From: Tiliqua scincoides
Lineage: Eukaryota > Chordata > Lepidosauria > Squamata > Scincidae
DNA: 64,000 nucleotides
Assembly: GCF_035046505.1 (NCBI RefSeq)
Contig: NC_089830.1
Span: forward strand, 19,176,061 to 19,240,060
Direction of reading: 5' to 3'
The translations under genes were made by a program, and so were the position numbers. Shown here piece by piece: positions 54,871-64,000 of this stretch (position 1 is the first letter of the stretch; each line of letters begins with the position of its first letter). The notes beneath the pieces were generated by a model, which did no database searches, had not been told where the DNA came from, and was given only the letters and a program-made list of their open reading frames with translations.

Positions 54871-56307
54871 CTGTTAATAACAGAGGGAGGGCAGGAGGAC
54901 AGAGGCTGCGGTAAACAAGAGGAGCATATATGATTGTTTCAGTTGCACAGACTTATGGCCCAGTGCTCTCCAGTTTACCAGCACTGATGCAGCTGTGCCA
55001 ATGGGGCATGCACTGCATCCTGCAGTTAGGGGCAGTCATGGAGGCCTCCTCATGGTAAGGGAATGCTTGTTGCACTGTGACTGCATCAGTGGTAGAAAGT
55101 TGGATAGGAGTGGGTCTTTAGGCTTCAATCCCATGCAAGGGAGGGTGTCCCATTGAACTAAATGAGATTTACTTTTGAGTCAAAATGCTTAGGATTGAAC
55201 AGTTACAGTTGGGAATGTATCCAGCTTCACAGGATAGGAATCTTTTACTTATGGTACATTATTCTGTGAAGCACCATGTACTGCATACCGAGGATGACAA
55301 ACCCATGATGAGTCTAGCAGTCCATTTATCTTGTCTGCACTGACCGGCAGCACCTCTCCAAGGCTTCAGCTCTTTCCTAGCCCTGTTTGGAGATGTCAGA
55401 GATTGAACCTGAATGGTCTGTGTGCGTGTACATAACATGCACACAGAGGCATACATTTATATGCAGGCAGACATGCATATACAGTGCATTGTATTGACTT
55501 TTTTGAAAGGTTATCCTCATGAAGCTCCCCTGAAATCAACGAGACAAGTTAGCTGTGCTTAACTCAAGTCCCATGGATTTCAGTAGGGCTCTGGTAGCAA
55601 TCCTAAATGTATCTGCGTGGGAGTAAGGCAGATACAGCCAGACTCGGTGTCCAAGCCTAAGCGTGTCTAATAATAAATAATAAACTTTATTTGTATCCCG
55701 CCCTTCTCCCAGAAGGGACCCCAGAAGTCTACTCAGAAGTAAGTCACATTATATGGTCAATTGGGCTTCCACCAAGGTAAACGTGGATAGGATTGGAGCT
55801 TTACTTCTGAGTACACACACATAGGATGGCACTATTAGCCCCAACTAGCTTTTTTTGGTTTTATGATCTGGTCTAGCCATCAAACAGCATTGCAAACAGT
55901 TGGTTCTGGACCCCAGACAGATAGCACCAAACACTTATCTGTAATATAATACGGGGAGCCAAAGGAACAACTGTGTTATTGAGTCAGATCATCTAAGTCA
56001 GTGGTCTTCAAGCTTTTTCATCTCCCCCCCCCCAAGAAATAAATAATGAGACTGGGGACTCACTGTTGATCCCCCCCTACTCCTGGGACCTTATAGGCCC
56101 ACTCCCTGCCCATGTTACACCCTCCCAGCACTGTTCACTAGCCAAATATTCTTGTTAGAGCAGAAAAAGTGACCCTGAAGCCAGGCACTAGTGAAAGCTG
56201 TTTTAGCACAGTTGCTAAGATCCTGAGCAGGACACAATCACCTGGTACCTGAAGGGGTACACCAGAAGCCTCCCCCTTTACCTGGTGCTGCTCTGGTCTA
56301 GCGGGTT
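54871..56307. other. Intergenic stretch with dispersed monomers
   Basis: Monomer copies at about 55115-55200 and 55590-55845, the latter interrupted by a taataataaactttatttg/ccccgcc-type SINE fragment (55667-55722). A degraded hAT end lies near 56000 (cagtggtcttcaagc). No gene recognised. Confidence 0.5.
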
Positions 56308-56550
56308 TTATTAACAGTATTTATATACCGCTTTTCAACTAAAGTTCACAAAGCGGTTTACTGAGAAAAATCAAATAACTAATGGCTCCCTGTCCCAAAA
56401 GGGCTCACAATCTAAAAAGATGCAAATGAATACCAGCAGACAGCCACTAGAACAGACAGTGCTGGGGTGAGGTGGGCCAGTTACTCTCCCCCTGCTAAAA
56501 AAAGGAGCACCCACTTGAAAAAGTGCCTCTTACCCAATTAGCAAAAGGTC
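56308..56550 (-). mobile_element. Squamate SINE-like repeat, inverted copy
   Basis: Reverse complement of the repeat at 54627-54870. Confidence 0.65.
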
Positions 56551-57005
56551 TTCAACCTTTTGCATTCCTGTAAGTTACTGCGACCCCCACAACCTGGGGG
56601 TCCCAACCCCAACATTGAAGAACACTGATCTAACTCAAAAGTTTTAAGGCAATCTCCCTCCCACACAGGGCACAATCCTAACCAGGTCTACTCAGAAGTA
56701 AGTCCTATTGGGTTCAATGGGTCTTACTCCCAGGAAAGTGAGGTTAGGATTGCAGCTACACTCTCATTTTGTGCATTCTCCAGTCTCTGCTCCTCACTGA
56801 TTCTAAATGGTTGGATACCCAAACTCAAAGTTCTCTGTCTGTGGGTCAAAACTAGCATAACATTAAAAGCCTTTATGTTAAATGTTTGCTTCCCTAGTTC
56901 ATTTCTTTCAGGGCTGTCTCCGCCTGCCCTTTCATTGAATGCAAGATGATTTAGCTACACTGCATTGGGCATCATGATTAATTACAGACTGGCTATCAAT
57001 TAAAT

Positions 57006-57343
57006 CAGTGTTTCTCAAACTGTGGGTTGAGAATGATTTTAAATAAATTTTTAAACTTATACTATTGTAAACCTTTAATTTACTTACAGCACAATCCTAT
57101 GCATGTCTGCTCAGAAGTAAGCCCCACTGTGTTCAGTGGGGCTTACTCCCAGGAAAGGATGTGTAGGATTGCAGCTTTGATTGATTTCATTTTGTCATAG
57201 GGGGTGTTAAAAATTTTCCTGCCTGATGATGTCACTTCTGGCCATGACATCGCTTCCAGGCTAATGACCTAACTTCTAGTGGGTCCTGACAGTTTGTCAT
57301 TCTAAAAAGTGGGTCCTGGTGCTAAAAAGTTTGAGAACCACTG
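57006..57343. mobile_element. hAT-type MITE containing a monomer
   Basis: Ends CAGTGTTTCTCAAACT and AGTTTGAGAACCACTG, with a perfect 8 bp duplication aattaaat (56998-57005, 57344-57351). A squamate monomer (about 57085-57178) lies inside. Confidence 0.9.
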
Positions 57344-57351
57344 AATTAAAT

Positions 57352-58193
57352 TATTATTGTTGAGAAGATTTATATGCTGTTTTTCAACAAGAGTAGTTCA
57401 CAAAGTTGTTTACATAGTAAAATAAATCAGTAAATTAACATTTAGCCCCAAAGGCTGTGAAATTGCATACACAGATGCTCAGAAATGCAATTGCTTTGGT
57501 GAAAGTGAAATGGTAAAGACATGATGCGTTCAGTCAAATGGCAGGGGGCACAGAAAGAGACAAATCCAAGAATACAGGTAACAAGAGAACCACGTGATTA
57601 TTCTTTCACCTGCAACTCTGTAAGTACAGAGCCAATTAATGTTTTACACCTGTTTTGACCCTGAGTGAGGTCACATGCCTGTAACTCAATCATAGCTAGT
57701 CATGTTACCTTTTATGGGCCATTTCCTGTGTTGTTTTCAGTCACTTGGCAACCTACAACCCTGCCCAGATGTACTTTGTCTCATTTTTTTATTTTTTATT
57801 TTTTGCTTAAGAACATCCAGTTTAATTTGGGTCAACAAATCTATTATAGTGCCACGGCCAGTTATGTGATGTGGGAATTTATTTTTTAAAGGTTGATCTT
57901 GAGCATGTGTAGAATACCATTACTCACTTCACCAGTGAGCAAGCACAAGTGAGTAAAGGATAACCAAACATTTGCAATTGGAGGTCAGAGAGCTTTCAGG
58001 AGAGGTGACCTACTTTCAAGGTGAGCTGGACCTCTGGTGCCTCTTATTTAGAAATCAAAAACATTTCTGCATGTGGAAAGGACCTTGTAGGGTTTGGAAG
58101 CTTGTCCCTTTAACATCCCAAGAAGAAGTCCCACTGAATTCAATGGGGTGTGTGTTATTTGTTAAGTATACTTCAGATTGCAGCCTTAAAAGA
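57352..58193. other. Intergenic stretch
   Basis: No gene recognised. A monomer copy ends the stretch at about 58110-58190. Confidence 0.4.
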
Positions 58194-58607
58194 ACATAAG
58201 AACAGCCCCACTGGATCAGGCATAGGCCCATCTAGTCCAGCTTCCTGTATCTCTCAGTGGCCCACCAAATGCCCCAGGGAGCACACCAGATAACAAGAGA
58301 CCTCATCCTGGTGCCCTCCCTTGCATCTGGTATTCTGACATAACCCATTTCTAAAATCAGGAGGTTGCACATACGTACACATCATGGCTTGTAACCCGTA
58401 ATGGATTTTTCCTCCAGAAACTTGTTCAATCCCCTTTTAAAGGCATCCAGGCCAGAGTGCCATCACCACATCCTGTGGCAAGGAGTTCCACAGACCAACC
58501 ACATGCTGATTAAAGAAATATTTTCTTTTGTCTGTTCTAACTCTCCCAACACTCAATTGTAGTGGCTGTCCCCTGGTTCTGGTGTTATGTGAGAGTGTAA
58601 AAGAACC
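58194..58607 (-). mobile_element. CR1 3' tail fragment
   Basis: From aacataagaacagccccactggatcaggc to ccctggttctggtgttatgtgagag. It reaches the last codons of ORF2 (minus-strand frame with TRGQPLQLSVGRVRTDKRKY). Confidence 0.88.
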
Positions 58608-58615
58608 AGCTAACC

Positions 58616-61359
58616 CAGCATTTCTCACCCTGTAGAACTTGAGCCAATTTCAGGTGAGTCCCCATTCATTTCAAGGTATATCCTATTTTTGATGAACTTG
58701 ATGTTACCATGGTATGTGACTGCATTTGGGGAAATGTGATAGATCTGTACTTTTAACAGGCTTTTAACAATGATAGTTAATGGTGTTTACTCCTGAGTAA
58801 GTGTGGATAGGACTGCTTCTGGGGTGTTTGGGGACTTTTTGTTAAACAGATCAGCAGCTACTTGGGAGGATGGTTTTTTATTTTAAATAAATTTATAAAC
58901 TTATTGTAAACTTTTAATTTTATTTAATTAGATTTGTCATATGGGGGTTAAATATTTCCTGCTTGATGTCACTTCTGGCCATGACATCACTTCCAGGTTA
59001 ATAACATAAGAACATAAGAACAGCCCCACTGGATCAGGCCATAGGCCCAACTAGTCCAGCTTCCTGTATCTCACAGCGGCCCACCAAATGCCCCAGGGAG
59101 CACACCAGATAACAAGAGACCTCATCCTGGTGTCCTCCCCTGCATCTGGCATTCTGACATAACCCATTTCTAAAATCAGGAGGTTGCGCATACACATCAT
59201 GGCTTGTACCCCATAATGGATTTTTCCTCCAGAAACTTGTCCAATCCCCTTTTAAAGGCATCTAGGCTAGACGCCAGCACCACATCCTGTGGCAAGGAGT
59301 TCCACAGACCGACCACACGCTGAGTAAAGAAATATTTTCTTTTGTCTGTCCTAACCCGCCCAATACTCAATTTTAGTGGATGTCCCCTGGTTCTGGTATT
59401 ATGTGAGAGTGTAAAGAGCATCTCCCTATCCACTCTGTCCATCCCCTGCATAATTTTGTATGTCTCAATCATGTCCCCCCTCAGGCGTCTCTTTTCTAGG
59501 CTGAAGAGGCCCAAACGCCGTAGCCTTTCCTCATAAGGAAGGTGCCCCAGCCCCGTAATCATCTTAGTCGCTCTCTTTTGCACCTTTTCCATTTCCACTA
59601 TGTCTTTTTTGAGATGCGGCGACCAGAACTGGACACAATACTCCAGGTGTGGCCTTACCATAGATTTGTACAACGGCATTATAATACTAGCCGTTTTGTT
59701 CTCAATACCCTTCCTAATGATCCCAAGCATAGAATTGGCCTTCTTCACTGCTGCTGCACATTGGGTCGACACTTTCATCGACCTGTCCACTACCACCCCA
59801 AGATCTCTCTCCTGATCTGTCACAGACAGCTCAGAACCCATCAGCCTATATCTAAAGTTTTGATTTTTTGCCCCAATGTGCATGACTTTACACTTACTGA
59901 CATTGAAGTGCATCTGCCATTTTGCTGCCCATTCTGCCAGTCTGGAGAGATCCTTCTGGAGCTCCTCACAATCACTTCTGGTCTTCACCACTCGGAAAAA
60001 TTTGGTGTCGTCTGCAAACTTAACCACTTCACTGCTCAACCCTGTCTCTAGGTCATTTATGAAGAGGTTGAAAAGCACCGGTCCCAGGACAGATCCTTGG
60101 GGCACACCGCTTTTCACCTCTCTCCATTGTGAAAATTGCCCATTGACACCCACTCTCTGCTTCCTGGCCTCCAACCAGTTCTCAATCCATGAGAGGACCT
60201 GTCCTCTAATTCCCTGACTGTGGAGTTTTCTCAGTAGCCTTTGGTGAGGGACCATGTCAAACGCCTTCTGAAAGTCCAGATATATAATGTCCATGGGTTC
60301 TCCCAAATCCACATGCCTGTTGACCTTTTCAAAGAATTCTATAAGGTTGGTGAGGCAAGACTTACCCTTACAGAAGCCATGCTAACTCTCCCTCAGCAAG
60401 GCCTGTTCATCTATGTGTTTTGAGATCCTATATTTGATGAGGCATTCCACCATCTTACCCGGTATGGATGTTAGGCTGACCGGCCTATAGTTTCCCGGGT
60501 CCCCCCTCTTTCCCTTTTTAAAAATAGGCGTGACATTTGCTATCCTCCAATCTTCTGGCACCGTGGCCGTTTTGAGGGACAAGTTGCATACCTTAGTCAA
60601 GAGATCTGCAACTTCATTCTTCAATTCCTTAATAACTCTTGGGTGGATGCCATCAGGGCCCGGTGACTTATTGATCTTTAATTTATCAATGAGGTCTGAA
60701 ACATCTTCTCTTTTAACCTCTATCTGAGTTAACTCCTCGGTCAGGAGGGGCCGTTCGGGCAGCGGTATCTGCCCGAGGTCTTCTGCCGTGAAGACAGATG
60801 CAAAGAACTCATTTAATTTCTCTGCCATCTCTAAGTCTCCTTTTATCTCCCCTTTCCCTCCCACACCATCCAGAGGGCCAACCGCTTCTCTGACGGGTTT
60901 CCTGCTTCTAACATATTTGAAGAAGCTTTTATTATTCCCCTTAATGTTGCTGGCCATGTGTTCCTCATAGTCTCGCTTGGCCTCCCGTATCACCTTCTTA
61001 CATTTCTTTTGCCACAGTTTATGTTCCTTTTTATTCTCCTCATTAGGGAAAGACTTCCATTTATGGAAGGAAGCTTCCTTGTCCTTCACAGCCTCTCTAA
61101 CTTGGCTGGTTCGCCGTGCGGGCACCCTCCTGGATTTAGTGGAACCCTTCTTTCTTTGCGGTATACACCTCTGATGGGCCTCTATTACTGTTGTTTTAAG
61201 CAGCCTCCATGCACTCTGGAGAGATTGGACTCTTTTTACCCTCCCTTTCAACCTCCTTCTAACCAGCCTCCTCATTTGGGGGAAGGACTTCCTATGGGTC
61301 CTGACAGATTTGTCATTCTGAAAATTGAGCCCTGGTGCTAAAACTTTTGGGAACCACTG
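58616..61359. mobile_element. hAT-type MITE split by a CR1 insertion
   Basis: Left part 58616-59003 and right part 61293-61359 together resemble the element at 57006-57343. Ends are CAGCATTTCTCACC and TTTGGGAACCACTG. Flanks are agctaacc and agctaagc (7 of 8). Confidence 0.85.
59004..61285 (-). mobile_element. CR1-type LINE with nearly open reverse transcriptase, 5' truncated
   Basis: Minus-strand ORF2 runs from about 61285 to 59197, then a 3' UTR ends in (aacataag)n. The reverse transcriptase is recognisable: NKSPGPDGIHPRVIKEL, NYRPVSLTSIPGKMVE, IYLDFQKAFDMVPH, GVPQGSVLGPVLFNLFINDL and the catalytic FADDTK. The C-terminal block SHNTRTRGHPLKLSIGRVRT and [13 protein letters not shown] follow. 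The frame is open except for one TAG at 60382-60384 (LLRES*HGFCKGKSC, from CAG). The endonuclease part is missing, so this copy cannot move by itself. One stop in about 690 codons suggests a young insertion. Confidence 0.93.
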
Positions 61360-61916
61360 AGCTAAGCTAATGAATTGTCTTATTTCTTTTGTGGGACTCA
61401 AATGGTTACAATGCCCTGATTTGGGGACCTTAGCAAGGGTAGTGAGTTGGCTACCAAACACTTCTTAACTATCAGGTGAGGATTAGAAGATTAAGATTGT
61501 TCTTTTGTGATGTTCTCTTTTTGTTTGCCTAGCAGATCCTCTCATGAGAACAGAAACACCCTATCCGTATTGTGGTTGATCACACAAAGAGGATATCCTC
61601 TCTGTCCAGTGTGCTCCTTTGTTGTACATCAACACTGTTGCTGCATAAGGGTTTAATTCTGAGGGACAAGTTGTAAATGAAGTTTCTTTTTGTCTTTTTT
61701 TTTCCCCAACACCCAGGTGTGTGTATACATGTACACCCTGCTTTCTTGCCATTGGCCACTCAGTGCAGCTTATAGTTAACTAAAAAAAACAAATATGTAG
61801 TACTGTATAAAAGAGTAACACAGCACTGACAATAACACAAAGAGAGCCAAATGCAGTTGAACAAGCACAAGCGAGCCACAGTTATATCTGACAAATTTTG
61901 CTGTGGAAGTCCACTA

Positions 61917-62128
61917 AAATTGAGTGTTTAGAGATTTAGGGCAGACAAAAGAAAATATTTCTTTACCCAGTGTGTATTTAGTCTGTGGAACTCCTTGCCA
62001 CAGGATGTGGCGATGGCTTCTGTCCAAGGGAATTGGACAGATTGATGGAGGAAATGTCCATTGCATACAGGAAGCTGGACTAGATGGGCCTTTGGCCTGA
62101 TCCAGCGGGGCTCTTATGTTCTTATGGA
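61917..62128 (+). mobile_element. CR1 3' tail fragment
   Basis: agacaaaagaaaatatttctttacccag ... acaggaagctggactagatggg ... ggggctcttatgttcttatgg. Internally shortened. Confidence 0.82.
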
Positions 62129-62287
62129 TCATGAATGCTTATGCAACAATACATTTGTGAGTCTGCAACATACCCTCAAACTTTTGGTTGTGTCTGTGGA
62201 ATTCTTTAAGCACTGTCCTCCCCATTGAGCAGTTGCTGGGCCTGGAGAAACTGAGCAGGACTCATCCCCCTCCATATGCTTAATCAG

Positions 62288-63110
62288 TTCAGTTCAGTAA
62301 GACCTTTACTGGCATAAAATACAGAGAAAGAACAGAACAAAACAGGAATATACAAAGACAACACAACATAAGCATAAACATCAGTCACTGCCCAGAGTCC
62401 CAGGGCTCTGCCTGGCTATTACCCCAGATAAAAAGGAAGCGACATTATCCAGAGTCTCAGAATCAGGTGTGGAAAGGAGAGACTGAAGCATGGTTGAATC
62501 CTCCCAGCCCTGCATCCTAGCTAATAATGGATCTAGATATTTCTTGCGTGACACATCATGTAGCGGGCAGTAAAAAAAGGTATGCATTAAAGTCTCAATG
62601 CAATCCCTACCACACTTGCATTTCCTCTCTAAGTAGGGGATACCGCTGAACCTGGCCGTTAACAAGGCTGATGGAAGAGTGTTACACCTTGCCAGTGTGA
62701 AAGCTCTCCGGGCCTGTGGGCACACCAGGTGGTAAAAGAAGGAGGCCAGTTTCCCAAAACTGACTGGAATATGAAGATGGAGTGGAGAACATGTGGTTCT
62801 GGCGGCACTAAACAGCTCTTGTTGTTCGATATCCAGAATTCTTCCTTTGACAATTCTGTAAGCTGCATCACAACCAATCATACCTAACTCTGCAGTGTCC
62901 AGCCCTATTGACTTAATTTTACTTAGAAGATCAGTGATCTCTATAGGCAGGACTGGATCCGATAATAATTGATGCATTAGATCAGAAGAGGTGGGGTTAA
63001 ATAAAATTCCAAACCAAAATTTCAGAAGTCTTAACCATACAGTAGTCCTTAGTCGAATTACCCCACCTCGAGACATATGCTTAATCAAAATATACCTAGC
63101 AAAATTAAGG
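62288..63110 (-). mobile_element. LINE ORF2 C-terminal region of a second family
   Basis: An uninterrupted 235-residue frame (62381-63088, minus) contains VIRLRTTVWLRLLKFWFGIL, ARRAFTLARCNTLPSALL and a Cys/His knuckle CKCGRDCIETLMHTFFYC, followed by SRKKYLDPLL. This layout is typical of LINE regions after the reverse transcriptase. The short 3' UTR ends in gtaaaggtcttactgaactgaactg. It belongs to a different clade from the CR1 copy; which one I cannot tell. Confidence 0.75.
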
Positions 63111-63833
63111 CTGTTTGGAGGCAGAGTCTAAAACAGACCAGAGTTTCAAGCCAGGGAAATCTGCCTCTGTGAAACAGTGCACTGAGCCAAGCTCTTAATG
63201 CAAGGAAGAGGGCCAGTAATCGCATCAGAAGGCAATGAGGGAGGATGTCATGAAAATATAACCATATCTTTTTTTTTTATCCTTTGGATTAATTAAGTTT
63301 CCAGCACAGAGCAAGGGATTGGTCTAGAATAGATCAGTGTTTCTCAAGCAGTTGTACCCACAGGACCTCCAGATCCCCATCATTTGGCAGGGAGACCAGC
63401 AATGCAATACTACAAGCAGCAGTAGGAAGTTATTGGCAGGTAGGGCCCCAGGATGTGCTTTTCACATGCTCTAAAAGCCTCTCTGTCTACCCTGAGCCTC
63501 TTATCTGGGTTTGTCGCCTTCCAATCCAGAAGTAACTGGCAATGACAACATTGCCAGTTACTTTCAGTGGTACTTCCAATAGGTGGATCATGCAAAGTGG
63601 TACAGCGAGGGGGCAAATGTTGCAAAATCCTGGTCTAGATGACCTCTAAGTTTCCTTTCCAACATTCTATGCTCTGCTATTCACTTTGTGGGGTACATGG
63701 CTTTTCAGTGGGGATCTGATATAAAGTAGCAGAATTGCTGTCTGGCAGGAATACACACTAGTTGCCTCCCCTGCCCCCCCACCCCCGTCTGAGCTGGTCT
63801 CCTTGTGGGAAAAATAACAACACCATTCAGTGG
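63111..63833. other. Stretch before the last hAT
   Basis: A degraded hAT start near 63337 (cagtgtttctcaagc), pairing loosely with sequence near 63635. The block 63520-63600 resembles 50110-50190, so both are copies of an unnamed repeat. No gene recognised. Confidence 0.45.
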
Positions 63834-64000
63834 TTCTCAAACTGTGGGTCCAGGTCCCACCAGTGGATTGTGACCCACTTTTTGGTGGTTTGCGAAACTG
63901 ACAGGGCAGATTAGGTTATGTGTATCAAGGGTTAAACAAGCTGCTACTGGGGGGGAGGGGGAGGGAGGAGCACTGCTGCCCAATCACCATTATAGCCATA
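63834..64000. mobile_element. hAT-type element cut by the window edge
   Basis: Starts ttCAGTGGTTCTCAAACTGTGG; the other end lies beyond the window. Confidence 0.6.

Overview
The window looks like nuclear DNA of a squamate reptile, most likely a lizard. The evidence is a tRNA-headed SINE of the Sauria type, many CR1 3' tails ending in an octamer repeat, very many copies of a 60-95 bp squamate-type dispersed repeat, and split genes with vertebrate splice signals. Repeats fill most of the sequence and coding exons only a small part. All family assignments are from memory of protein families, with no database search.

Layout. (1) 1-14.2 kb: the 5' part of an RLF/ZNF292-type zinc-finger gene on the minus strand (exon 2 at 1576-1730, exon 1 at 13774-13911, CpG promoter to 14.2 kb). 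Its 12 kb intron is filled with hAT-type elements, SINEs and a tandem array. (2) 14.9-20.4 kb and 37.8-43.4 kb: two arms of a large inverted duplication. The right arm covers intron 1, exon 2 and part of intron 2 of a kallikrein gene. The left arm carries an orphan exon 2 in the opposite orientation. (3) 20.4-37.8 kb, the spacer: a TATA-containing CpG-rich promoter-like region, a 5S rRNA/LINE chimeric retroposon with a perfect 11 bp target duplication, LINE 3' ends, an intronless ISY1 copy (open except for one stop), and a tandem array built from a CR1 tail plus a ZNF143-like motif. (4) 37.5-47.8 kb: a complete five-exon kallikrein-type serine protease (247 aa), plus strand. (5) 49.2-51.8 kb: CTU1, two exons (350 aa), minus strand, converging on the protease gene. 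CTU1 also flanks the kallikrein cluster in mammals, which supports the kallikrein assignment. (6) 52-64 kb: an E-box minisatellite upstream of CTU1, then repeats, including a CR1 LINE with a nearly open reverse transcriptase nested inside a hAT-type element, and a second LINE 3' region.

The genes do not form one pathway. CTU1 thiolates the wobble uridine of certain tRNAs, ISY1 is a spliceosome factor, the RLF-like protein is a nuclear zinc-finger protein, and the kallikrein is a secreted trypsin-like protease. The most informative part of the window is its layered history: a hAT insertion, then an LTR inserted into it, then the inverted duplication, then later hAT and LINE insertions in one arm only. 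The other arm preserves the empty sites.
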